DNA from: JBJFCE01 sp051888775
GTDB taxonomy: Bacteria; Bacillota; Clostridia; Lachnospirales; Lachnospiraceae
Direction: 5' to 3'
DNA length: 14,889 nucleotides
NCBI GenBank assembly: GCA_051888775.1
Contig: JBJFCE010000033.1
Location: 1 to 14,889 of the forward strand
Shown one piece after another: positions 1-7,013 of the stretch; the stretch's first letter is position 1, and each line of letters begins with the position of its first letter. Below the pieces are notes generated by a model. The model had not been told where the DNA came from and searched no databases. It was given only the letters and a program-made list of their open reading frames with translations. The translations under genes and the position numbers were made by a program.

Positions 1-87
1 AGTATTTGTAAGGCTTGTGACGGTTTTTATCAACACTTTTTGTCCTATAAGTCTTAAAGTAGCCTGCCTATAAAGTGACCTGTTTAC

Positions 88-1095
88 TTAATAAGCGAGT
101 TCATAAACAACAAGTTGATCCAGCATATCATAAATCTCCGTATCGCTCATACCTCTGCACTCAATGACACAGCTATAAAAATCTACTGCCTTTTGCCTGA
201 TAAGTTCATTGATCCAATAGCGGTCTGAATAGGAGAATTGAACATAGGTACAATACTCTCCATCCTCACTGCTCTCCGATTCATATAATACAAAGGTTCT
301 CCCTTCCGGATTACAGTAAGTCCGGATATTCTCCATCCCTTCCTTCTTCTCAAACACAATAGACATACTGATCTCAGATCCATCATTCACAATACAATGA
401 TCAACCTGCAGATCAAACCTGGTCTTCTGCCCATCTCCTTCCTCGTTACCATATATGATGTCCATGAAATAAGTGTCCTCATAACATATATATTCCTCCT
501 CTTCACAATGAAGCACACTCACTTCAAAGTCTGTCACCGACCAATCCTTTTCTGTTGTATCCGGCAGAAGCGGACTGATATTCAATTCAATCATCGCTTC
601 CTCAAGCGTCTCATAATAAATCTCTGTTCCCTCGGTAAACTCTTCTGCAGACGCTTCTTCGTTTTCTCCTGATTCTTCCTCTTGATTTCCCATGTTTTCA
701 TAAATCCAGTCTTCCGGTTTTGTGTCAGACAAAACGATCACATCCGATTCCTCATCCATATACACTTTCTGCTGCAAATGAGGGCGACTTTTCACGTTCC
801 GCTCTACGGCAAGAGTTGTAACAGAGCCGATCAGCAGACAGGCCACTGCTACCAGCACAACTCTCTTTTTCCCGCGAAATCTCTTATGACCCTGTATCTG
901 TGTCATCTCCGGCGCTTCTTCCGTTTCCAATATTTCTGCTTTTCGTTCCGTTACTTCCTGTTCTTTTGCGTCCTGCAACTTTGCTTCTTCAGTTTCCAGC
1001 TTCGTCTGCTCCAGAATTTCTGTCAAAATACGCTGCTTTACTTCAGAATCCATATGCGTCTCATTGCAAATTTTTTGATACTCCGAAATGGTCAT
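88..1095 (-). CDS. Single-pass membrane protein, probable anti-sigma factor or sensor
   Basis: This 335-residue protein is not a family I can name. Residues 1-75 are hydrophilic and charged, probably cytoplasmic, with a helical Glu/Lys-rich stretch at about 15-62. A basic patch (HKRFRGKKR) precedes one membrane segment at about 78-97. The remaining ~235 residues would be outside the cell and are very acidic, with Glu-rich low complexity at about 137-155 and several Cys. Its ATG overlaps the TGA of the upstream sigma gene (ATGA, 1092-1095), so the two are translationally coupled. An ECF sigma gene followed by a one-TM protein is the usual sigma/anti-sigma layout, and a short N-terminal cytosolic domain is where such proteins hold their sigma. 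I do not see a ZAS zinc motif (HxxxCxxC), so the anti-sigma role is inferred from context only. No convincing terminator is visible in bases 1-87. Confidence 0.6.
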   Translation of the reverse strand: MTISEYQKICNETHMDSEVKQRILTEILEQTKLETEEAKLQDAKEQEVTERKAEILETEEAPEMTQIQGHKRFRGKKRVVLVAVACLLIGSVTTLAVERNVKSRPHLQQKVYMDEESDVIVLSDTKPEDWIYENMGNQEEESGENEEASAEEFTEGTEIYYETLEEAMIELNISPLLPDTTEKDWSVTDFEVSVLHCEEEEYICYEDTYFMDIIYGNEEGDGQKTRFDLQVDHCIVNDGSEISMSIVFEKKEGMENIRTYCNPEGRTFVLYESESSEDGEYCTYVQFSYSDRYWINELIRQKAVDFYSCVIECRGMSDTEIYDMLDQLVVYELAY

Positions 1096-1613
1096 GCCCT
1101 TTTCCCCCGATCTTTTTCATGTACTTTTCCAACAATCTTTTTTTCAAGCTGCTTTCTGCCCCTGCTGAGTCTCGACCGCACCGCCGTCTCCGAAAGCTTT
1201 AAAATATCCGCGATTTCACCGGTGCTGTATTCTTCATAGTAAAACAAATACAAAGGCACTCTGTACTTATCCGATATTTCCTCCAGTATGGCAGTCTCGC
1301 CCGAAAGCACCGACTCCGGCTCCCGATAGACCTGCTGCTTCCGGTTATCCAGAGCTTCCTCTTTCGTCTCCCAGGAACGCTTCTTGCGTTCTGCGCACTT
1401 TAGCAGATCATAGGACGCATTCTTTGCCGTTTTTAACAGCCATGCTTTCCTCTGGGCTTCTTCAGCAAATATGGGTGCATGCTGATACAGCTTCGTAAAA
1501 GTCTGCTGAACGATATCCTCGGCATCTTCTTTCTGTCCTACGATAAACAGGCTCAGGCGGTAGACTGTATCTGCATATCGGTTGTATAGTTGTGTAAATT
1601 CTTCTTCTGACAT
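1092..1613 (-). CDS. ECF-type RNA polymerase sigma factor (sigma-70 family)
   Basis: A 173-residue protein of typical ECF length. Region 2 lies at about residues 5-70 and includes the acidic helix KEDAEDIVQQTFTKLY, followed by the AWLLKTAKNASYDLLK segment. Region 4 lies at about 108-158 with a helix-turn-helix (STGEIADILKLSETAVRSRLSRGRKQLEKK). The linker is short and there is no sigma region 1 or 3, which is the ECF pattern. It should direct RNA polymerase to a small regulon, held inactive by the coupled downstream membrane protein. A purine-rich AAGGA lies 8-9 nt before the ATG. The upstream gap contains a long palindrome (1673-1817) that would be in the leader if transcription starts further upstream. 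The signal sensed and the target promoters cannot be read from the sequence. Confidence 0.9.
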   Translation of the reverse strand: MSEEEFTQLYNRYADTVYRLSLFIVGQKEDAEDIVQQTFTKLYQHAPIFAEEAQRKAWLLKTAKNASYDLLKCAERKKRSWETKEEALDNRKQQVYREPESVLSGETAILEEISDKYRVPLYLFYYEEYSTGEIADILKLSETAVRSRLSRGRKQLEKKIVGKVHEKDRGKRA

Positions 1614-1672
1614 GTCATGATCCTTACGGTTTTTAATGTATTTTGCCGACTTTGAGACTCTGGCAATATGGC

Positions 1673-1817
1673 GGAACGGGTACCCACAGACTAATCGGTG
1701 TTGGGCACGCTTTCGCTACACTTCGTCCGTAACGGTACATAAGGTGCCAAAATACGGCACCTAAGTACCGACGGACTCACAGTACCCAACACCGATTAGT
1801 CTGTGGGTACCCGTTCC
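1673..1817. repeat. Element A: ~145-nt long palindrome
   Basis: Arms 1673-1705 and 1785-1817 are perfect reverse complements over 33 bp. Inside them is a second stem, 1725-1748 with 1756-1776, with small bulges and a 7-nt loop (AAAATAC). A tiny CGCTTTCGC hairpin lies at 1708-1716. It sits in non-coding DNA between the etfA terminator and the sigma-factor gene. Neither flank has an immediate U-run, so it is not a standard Rho-independent terminator. Its core resembles that of element B (8372-8577). Confidence 0.9.
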
Positions 1818-1831
1818 CTTCCGCTTCCTGT

Positions 1832-1947
1832 TGACAGAGTTTTTTAAACGCCTATCTAATGCATTGTAACACAGATGTGATCTCATCTCTGTAGCGCTCT
1901 ATGATTAGAACGATTCTGCCGGTTATTTTGTGACAGAATTTTTCAAA
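1832..1947. repeat. Two copies of a 17-bp direct repeat, 99 bp apart
   Basis: TGACAGAGTTTTTTAAA at 1832-1848 recurs as TGACAGAATTTTTCAAA at 1931-1947, identical at 15 of 17 positions and in the same orientation. The first copy starts 15 nt beyond the right arm of element A. The copies could be paired regulator sites or a remnant of the event that produced the palindrome. Nothing decisive is visible. Confidence 0.5.
1863..1868 (-). promoter_or_regulatory. Possible extended -10 promoter for the sigma operon
   Basis: On the minus strand TACAAT is preceded by TGT, giving a TG-extended -10. No good -35 is present at 17 bp. If real, transcripts would begin near 1856 and carry element A as a ~240-nt leader before the sigma gene. 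A nearer promoter between the palindrome and the gene was not recognised. Confidence 0.25.
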
Positions 1948-1993
1948 ATATTTTAGATTTAAATTTGGTTGCGTATTATCTGTCTGAAACTGA

Positions 1994-2034
1994 AAAAGAG
2001 GCATGAAAACCATTTCTGCCTTCATGCCTCTTTT
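1994..2034 (-). terminator. Rho-independent terminator of the butyrate operon
   Basis: A perfect 14-bp stem (1994-2007 with 2021-2034) has a 13-nt loop. The A-tract on one side and T-tract on the other make it potentially bidirectional. It lies 41 nt beyond the etfA stop codon, at the expected end of the thl-etfA transcript. Confidence 0.85.
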
Positions 2035-2074
2035 AAGCTTTGTACTTTATAGATCCCTACAATAATACCTGCTA

Positions 2075-3136
2075 TTATTTGTTTGCAATTGCTGTCTTGA
2101 TGCTCTCTGTCAGCTGAGGAACGATCTTATTAAGATCTCCTACGATGCCGTAATCAGCCACATCAAAGATCGGAGCGTCTTCATCCTTGTTGATTGCAAT
2201 GATGATATCGGATTCTTCCATACCTGCTACATGCTGGATGGCACCTGAAATACCGATTGCAAAATATACATGAGGACGAACGGTCTTACCGGTCTGTCCA
2301 ACCTGAAGATCCTTCGGCTTCCAGCCTGCATCTACAACTGCACGGGAGCAGGATACGGTTCCGCCAAGAACAGCTGCAAGATCCTCTAACAGCTTGAAGT
2401 TCTCAGGAGTACCGACTCCACGTCCCCCGGATACCAGGATCTTAGCGTCCATAATATCAACAGTATCGGTAACAGCCTTTACAACTTCCTTGATGGTGAC
2501 ATATCTCTTATCCGGTGTAAATCCGGGATTGAACTCTTCTACAACAGCCTTTGCACCCTTGATCGGCTCGATCTTCTGCATAACACCCGGACGAACGGTA
2601 GCCATCTGAGGACGGTTGTTCGGACAAGCGATGGTTGCGATCGTATTACCGCCGAATGCAGGACGGGTCATCAGCAGCTGATTGTGCTTCTGCTCTGCTT
2701 CCTTACCCGGAACTGCTACCAGAGGGAAATCTCCGATATCAAGCTGTGTACAGTCTGCTGTCAGACCGGTTGCAACTCTTGCGGATACGGTAGGACCAAG
2801 ATCACGACCGATTGCGGTTGCACCGACTAACATGATCTCCGGTTTGTATTTGTTGATAACAGATGCAAGTGCATGTGCATAAGGCTCTGTTCTGTAATCC
2901 TTTAATTCAGGATCATCCACAACGATGACCTTGTCTGCACCATACTCTGCGAGCTGATCTGCCAGTCCCTTTACACCGGAACCGATCAGAACAGCGGTTA
3001 CTTCTTCATTTAAGTCACCGGCAAGCTGTTTTGCTTTTCCAAGCAGTTCGAATGCAATGCCGCTGATCTCATTATCTACCTGCTGAGCGAATACATATAC
3101 GCCCTTATATTCTTCTAAATTCATCTTACCCTTCAT
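2075..3136 (-). CDS. etfA: Electron transfer flavoprotein, alpha subunit
   Basis: A 353-residue EtfA, last gene of the butyrate operon. The N-terminal ETF domain (about 10-200) carries YKGVYVFAQQ and the VGATAIGRDLGPTVSARVATGLTAD region. The C-terminal FAD-binding domain (about 225-345) carries VSGGRGVG, SRAVVDAGW, the QVGQTGKTVRP loop, GISGAIQH and AINKDEDAPIF. With EtfB it carries electrons from NADH to butyryl-CoA dehydrogenase. In butyrate-forming clostridia this complex bifurcates electrons to ferredoxin and crotonyl-CoA. The start is ambiguous: an AGGAG ends one base before the ATG at 3136 and 13 bases before a second ATG at 3124. Homologues commonly begin near the second (MNLEEYKG), so 3124 may be the true start. 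It follows etfB after 31 bp. Confidence 0.95.
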   Translation of the reverse strand: MKGKMNLEEYKGVYVFAQQVDNEISGIAFELLGKAKQLAGDLNEEVTAVLIGSGVKGLADQLAEYGADKVIVVDDPELKDYRTEPYAHALASVINKYKPEIMLVGATAIGRDLGPTVSARVATGLTADCTQLDIGDFPLVAVPGKEAEQKHNQLLMTRPAFGGNTIATIACPNNRPQMATVRPGVMQKIEPIKGAKAVVEEFNPGFTPDKRYVTIKEVVKAVTDTVDIMDAKILVSGGRGVGTPENFKLLEDLAAVLGGTVSCSRAVVDAGWKPKDLQVGQTGKTVRPHVYFAIGISGAIQHVAGMEESDIIIAINKDEDAPIFDVADYGIVGDLNKIVPQLTESIKTAIANK

Positions 3137-3167
3137 GCTCCTTTCTAAGCTCTACGCGGTCGTTTTC

Positions 3168-3953
3168 TTAGATTACATGTTTTTCCTGTAATTTACCAAC
3201 AATGTAGCTTACTGCATCTTCCGGTGAATCAGGAACAACCTTTTCTCCTGCACCCTTACGAACTTTATCAGAAGCTTTTGCGATCTTGGTCGGAGATCCT
3301 GCAAGACCGATATTGGCATCATCTACATCCTTTAAGTCGTTTCTGCCCCAGGTTGTGATCTCTGCTGCACATGCATCAAAGATTCCGCCCGGTGTCATGT
3401 AACGCGGCTCATTTAACTCGGATAATGCAGTTACAAGGCAAGGCATCTGAGCCTCAAGGATATGATATCTGTCATCATACTGACGCTGAACGATGACCTT
3501 GTCTCCCTCTACCTTAATATCCTGTGCATAGGAAATAACGGGGATCTGAAGATGCTCTGCAATCTGAGGACCAACCTGTGCGGTATCACCGTCGATCGCC
3601 TGACGGCCTGTGATGATCAGATCATACTCAAGGTTTCTGATGGCACCTGCGATCGTTGTAGAAGTAGCCCATGTATCAGCTCCGCCGAGTACTCTGTCTG
3701 TTACAAGGATTCCCTTGTCAGCACCCATAGCGATTGCTTCACGCAGTACGTCTGCTGCCTTAGGAAGTCCCATGGTCAGAACTGTTACTTCTGCACCATA
3801 CTGATCTTTTAAACGAAGTGCAGCTTCCAGACCTGCTTTATCATCCGGATTCATAATGGCAAGCATAGCACCTCTGTCAAGTGTTCCGTCCGGATTGAAC
3901 TTTACGCCGCCCTTTGTATCCGGAACCTGTTTAATACAAACGATGATTTTCAC
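3168..3953 (-). CDS. etfB: Electron transfer flavoprotein, beta subunit
   Basis: A 261-residue EtfB starting MKIIVCIKQVPDT, the classic family N-terminus. The ETF domain continues with NPDDKAGLEAALRLKD, an MGLPKAADVLREAIAMGAD stretch, and the GRQAIDGDTAQVGPQIAEHL signature at about 117-136, which shapes the nucleotide/FAD site. It pairs with EtfA to deliver electrons to Bcd. The start codon is GTG (3951-3953), unlike the ATG of its operon partners. An AGGAGG at 3963-3968 overlaps the TAG stop of bcd and sits 9 nt before the GTG, so translation is probably coupled to bcd. This fits the equimolar need for Bcd and Etf. Confidence 0.96.
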   Translation of the reverse strand: MKIIVCIKQVPDTKGGVKFNPDGTLDRGAMLAIMNPDDKAGLEAALRLKDQYGAEVTVLTMGLPKAADVLREAIAMGADKGILVTDRVLGGADTWATSTTIAGAIRNLEYDLIITGRQAIDGDTAQVGPQIAEHLQIPVISYAQDIKVEGDKVIVQRQYDDRYHILEAQMPCLVTALSELNEPRYMTPGGIFDACAAEITTWGRNDLKDVDDANIGLAGSPTKIAKASDKVRKGAGEKVVPDSPEDAVSYIVGKLQEKHVI

Positions 3954-3966
3954 GATAATTTACCTC

Positions 3967-5133
3967 CTATTTTAAGATGTTTGCAGAGATAACCATACGC
4001 TGAACTTCGGAAGTTCCTTCGTAGATCTCTGTAATCTTAGCATCACGCATCATACGCTCTACATCGTACTCTCTGATGTAACCGTAACCACCATGTAACT
4101 GAACAGCCTTGGTTGTCACTTCCATTGCAACCTCTGCAGCATACAGCTTCGCCATAGCAGCTTCTACGGAATAGGAAACCTTCGGGTTCTTTGCATATTC
4201 TGCCTTCTTCATAGCAGCCTTGTATACCAGCATCTTGGCAGCCTCTACCTTAGTAGCCATATCTGCCAACTGGAACTGGGTGTTCTGGAAAGCAGCGATA
4301 TTTCTGCCAAACTGCTTTCTTTCCTTTACATAGTTAATGGTTGTCTCAAGAGCACCTTCTGCAATACCGAGAGCCTGAGCGGCAATACCGATACGTCCGC
4401 CGTCCAGAGTATGCATTGCGATGTTGAAGCCCTTACCCTGCTGTCCTAACAGGTTTTCCTTCGGGATACGGCAGTCTGTAAAGATCAGCTCGTATGTGGA
4501 TGAACCACGGATACCCATCTTGTTTTCCTTGGTTCCGAAGGTAAAGCCCGGAGTTCCTTTTTCTACGATGAATGCGGAAATCTCTTTGAGGAATTTGCCG
4601 CGCTTCTCAATCTTGCCTGTAACAGCAAAGATGACATATACATCAGCTTCCTTACCGTTTGTGATGAAGCACTTGGAGCCGTTTAATACCCACTCATCTC
4701 CATCCAGAACAGCCTTGGTCTGCTGACCCTGTGCATCGGTACCTGCACCCGGCTCGGTTAAACCGAAAGCGCCAAGCTTCTCGCCCTTTGCAAGGGGTAC
4801 TAAGTATTTCTGCTTCTGCTCTTCCGTACCATATGTCAGGATCGGATCACAGCAAAGGGATGTATGTGCGGATACAATAACACCTGTTGTACCACAAACC
4901 TTGGAAAGTTCTTCTACACACATTGCATAGGTTAAAGCATCACAGCCCTGTCCGCCGTACTCCTTCGGTACAGGGATTCCTAAAAAGCCGTATTTAGCCA
5001 TCTTCTCAACATTTGCTCTCGGGAAGGTTTCGGTCTCGTCCACTTCCTGAGCGAGCGGCTTTACTTCTTTTTCAGCGAAATCTTTGAATAACTGTCTCGC
5101 CATTTCATGTTCTTTGCTTAAAGTAAAATCCAT
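3967..5133 (-). CDS. bcd: Butyryl-CoA dehydrogenase (short-chain acyl-CoA dehydrogenase)
   Basis: A 388-residue flavoprotein of normal family length that reduces crotonyl-CoA to butyryl-CoA. The N-terminal helical domain (about 1-115) is followed by the beta domain with FGLTEPGAGTDAQGQQT and CFITNGKEADVYVI at about 120-170. The C-terminal helical domain has QLHGGYGYIREYDVERMMRD and IYEGTSEVQR, in which Glu372 is the expected catalytic base. The GGAGG at 5143-5147 is 9 nt upstream of the ATG. The 13-bp spacing to etfB and the adjacent etfA indicate a Bcd-Etf complex. That complex couples the exergonic crotonyl-CoA reduction to ferredoxin reduction in butyrate producers, by knowledge of the family. 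The sequence itself cannot prove bifurcation. Confidence 0.96.
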   Translation of the reverse strand: MDFTLSKEHEMARQLFKDFAEKEVKPLAQEVDETETFPRANVEKMAKYGFLGIPVPKEYGGQGCDALTYAMCVEELSKVCGTTGVIVSAHTSLCCDPILTYGTEEQKQKYLVPLAKGEKLGAFGLTEPGAGTDAQGQQTKAVLDGDEWVLNGSKCFITNGKEADVYVIFAVTGKIEKRGKFLKEISAFIVEKGTPGFTFGTKENKMGIRGSSTYELIFTDCRIPKENLLGQQGKGFNIAMHTLDGGRIGIAAQALGIAEGALETTINYVKERKQFGRNIAAFQNTQFQLADMATKVEAAKMLVYKAAMKKAEYAKNPKVSYSVEAAMAKLYAAEVAMEVTTKAVQLHGGYGYIREYDVERMMRDAKITEIYEGTSEVQRMVISANILK

Positions 5134-5169
5134 GATTTTATTCCTCCAAATGAATTTGTTTATAAAGTC

Positions 5170-6009
5170 TTATTTGGTATAGTCGTAGAAACCGATACCG
5201 GTCTTTCTGCCGAGCTTCTTTGCACGAACCATCTTACGAAGAAGCGGAGCCGGACGATACTTGGAATCGCCTGTTTCTGCATAGATAACTTCCATAATAG
5301 CCAGAACGATATCCAGACCGATGTAATCACCTAATTCAAGAGGTCCCATCGGATGATTTGCACCAAGCTTCATAGCGGTATCAATATCTTCTACAGATGC
5401 AACACCTGCTTCCAGAACGCAGATACCTTCATTGATCATCGGAACTAAAATTCTGTTTACAACGAATCCTGCAGCTTCATTTACTTCAACAGGAGTCTTG
5501 CCGATTTCCTTGGAGATCTCAAGAACCTTACTGTTGATCTCATCGGTTGTGTTCTCACCGCGGATAACCTCGATCAGCTTCATAACCGGAGCCGGATTAA
5601 AGAAATGCATACCGATAACCGGTCTGTCAAGTCCCTGTCCGATCTCTGTAATGGAAAGGGAAGAAGTATTGGTTGCGAAGATACAATCCTTCTTGCAGAT
5701 GTCCATCAGTTCTTTGAAAGTCTGCTGCTTAACAGCCATTACTTCCAGTGCTGCTTCCACGATCAAATCGCAGTCGCCGCAGATATCTTTAACGCCTGTT
5801 GTGATCTTAGCTAAGATCTTGTCAGCGTCTTCCTGAGTCATTTTACCTTTTTCTACTCTCTTTGCAAAACCTTTTGCAATCTTGTTTTTGCCGTTTGCTG
5901 CGAATTCTTCGTTGATATCGCAAAGGCATACTTCATAGCCCTCGGTCTGAGCGAAAGCCTGTGCAATTCCGGAACCCATTGTTCCTGCGCCAATAATACC
6001 TACCTTCAT
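5170..6009 (-). CDS. hbd: 3-hydroxybutyryl-CoA dehydrogenase
   Basis: A 279-residue NAD(P)H-dependent enzyme that reduces acetoacetyl-CoA to 3-hydroxybutyryl-CoA. The Rossmann motif GAGTMG is at residues 7-12. The active site includes NTSS (114-117), His135 in IGMHFFNPAP, and the NRILVPMINEG segment. The C-terminal domain has ANHPMGPLELGDYIGLD. The reading frame remains open upstream to an ATG at 6105, inside crt, adding a basic 32-residue leader. I reject that start because AAGGAGGA (6016-6023) lies correctly for the ATG at 6009 and homologues begin MKVGIIGAG. It lies 49 bp after crt and 36 bp before bcd, in one transcription unit. Confidence 0.96.
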   Translation of the reverse strand: MKVGIIGAGTMGSGIAQAFAQTEGYEVCLCDINEEFAANGKNKIAKGFAKRVEKGKMTQEDADKILAKITTGVKDICGDCDLIVEAALEVMAVKQQTFKELMDICKKDCIFATNTSSLSITEIGQGLDRPVIGMHFFNPAPVMKLIEVIRGENTTDEINSKVLEISKEIGKTPVEVNEAAGFVVNRILVPMINEGICVLEAGVASVEDIDTAMKLGANHPMGPLELGDYIGLDIVLAIMEVIYAETGDSKYRPAPLLRKMVRAKKLGRKTGIGFYDYTK

Positions 6010-6058
6010 TTTCGTTCCTCCTTCTATTTTCCATCGGCTGTGCCGTTTGGATCGTACA

Positions 6059-6835
6059 TTAGTTATTTGTAAAGTTCTTCTCTTTTCTCTTCTCGAGGAA
6101 AGCACTCATACCCTCTACCTGATCATGGGTCTCAAAGCAGTCACCGAATAACTTTTCCTCAATAACGATTGCATCATCCATGCTTGCATCCAGACCGTCG
6201 TTGATTGCTTTCTTACAGTTACGTACTGCGATCGGAGCATTCTTTGCAATGCCTGCTGCCATCTTCTCAGCCTGTGCCATTAACTCTTCCTGAGGATATA
6301 CCGCATTTACAAGACCGATTCTGTACGCCTCGTCTGCTTTGATATTTCTTGCTGTATAGATTAACTGCTTTGCCATGCCCGGGGAAACCAGTCTTGCAAG
6401 TCTCTGTGTTCCGCCAAAGCCCGGTGTGATACCGAGACCTACTTCAGGCTGTCCGAATACTGCATTATCGGAACAGATTCTGATATCACAGCTCATGGAA
6501 ATCTCACATCCGCCGCCGAGTGCAAAGCCGTTTACTGCTGCGATGACAGGAATCGGCAACGTTTCAATCTTACGGAATACATCATTTCCTTTCTTGCCGA
6601 AAGCTTCGCCTTCTGCCTTTGTCAAAGAACTCATCTCTCCGATATCTGCTCCGGCTACAAAGGATTTCTCTCCTGCACCTGTTAAGATCAGACATCTTAC
6701 GGTAGCAAGATCCACTGCATCCAGTGTTGCGTCCAGTTCGTCAAGGACTGCGGAATTCAGTGCATTCAGTGCTTCCGGACGATTGATCGTGATAATTCCT
6801 ACTGCATCTTTCTGTTCATATAAAACAAATCCCAT
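6059..6835 (-). CDS. crt: 3-hydroxybutyryl-CoA dehydratase (crotonase)
   Basis: A 258-residue enoyl-CoA hydratase/isomerase family protein that dehydrates 3-hydroxybutyryl-CoA to crotonyl-CoA. Visible features are INRPEALNALN near the N-terminus, the oxyanion-hole AGADIGEM (61-68), ALGGGCEISMSCDIR with Glu111, and FGQPEVGLGITPGFGGTQRL with Glu131. Glu111 and Glu131 match the two catalytic glutamates of crotonases. An AGGAG at 6842-6846 lies 6 nt before the ATG. It is separated from thl by ~180 bp holding two hairpins. It may therefore be expressed partly independently of thl, although the downstream genes are closely packed behind it. Confidence 0.96.
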   Translation of the reverse strand: MGFVLYEQKDAVGIITINRPEALNALNSAVLDELDATLDAVDLATVRCLILTGAGEKSFVAGADIGEMSSLTKAEGEAFGKKGNDVFRKIETLPIPVIAAVNGFALGGGCEISMSCDIRICSDNAVFGQPEVGLGITPGFGGTQRLARLVSPGMAKQLIYTARNIKADEAYRIGLVNAVYPQEELMAQAEKMAAGIAKNAPIAVRNCKKAINDGLDASMDDAIVIEEKLFGDCFETHDQVEGMSAFLEKRKEKNFTNN

Positions 6836-6872
6836 GGTAAACTCCTTTTCTTTCTTTTTCTGTCATAATATC

Positions 6873-6887
6873 GTGAGCATAGCTCAC
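6873..6887. promoter_or_regulatory. Perfect 6-bp dyad in the crt leader
   Basis: GTGAGC-ATA-GCTCAC is a perfect inverted repeat 38 bp upstream of the crt start. On the minus strand it is immediately followed by CGATATTATG, which contains a plausible -10 (TATTAT), but no acceptable -35 is present. It may be an operator or simply an RNA hairpin in the thl-crt spacer. Confidence 0.35.
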
Positions 6888-6899
6888 TCCATGCATTTC

Positions 6900-6931
6900 A
6901 AAAAATCACGCTTGCAAGCAAGTGATTTTTT
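6900..6931 (-). terminator. Hairpin with U-tract between thl and crt
   Basis: The outer stem AAAAAATCAC / GTGATTTTTT (6900-6909 with 6922-6931) encloses the self-complementary GCTTGCAAGC. On the minus strand the stem ends in a U-run, like an intrinsic terminator. Because crt-etfA follow, it is more likely a partial terminator or attenuator, or else crt has its own promoter. Confidence 0.55.
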
Positions 6932-6953
6932 TACATAATATCATAAACACACG

Positions 6954-6990
6954 TTTAGGAGAATACCCAAATAACGGATATTCTCCTAAA
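6954..6990 (+). terminator. 12-bp hairpin just beyond thl, U-run on the plus strand
   Basis: TTTAGGAGAATA (6954-6965) pairs with TATTCTCCTAAA (6979-6990), extended by two more C-G pairs after a one-base bulge. The T-rich tract (6992-7003) follows on the plus strand, opposite to thl, so as an intrinsic terminator it would stop antisense transcripts. On the minus strand it could instead be a 3'-end stabiliser or processing site. Confidence 0.5.
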
Positions 6991-7013
6991 ATTTTTTCTT
7001 TTTTGACTTTTCA

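Noticed and set aside
1..87. Terminator for the sigma/anti-sigma operon
   Set aside because: Short repeats of CCTATAA are present, but no stable hairpin with a U-run could be drawn; the true terminator may be outside the window.
6010..6105. N-terminal 32-residue extension of hbd overlapping crt
   Set aside because: A correctly spaced AAGGAGGA precedes the ATG at 6009 and the family begins at MKVGIIGAG.
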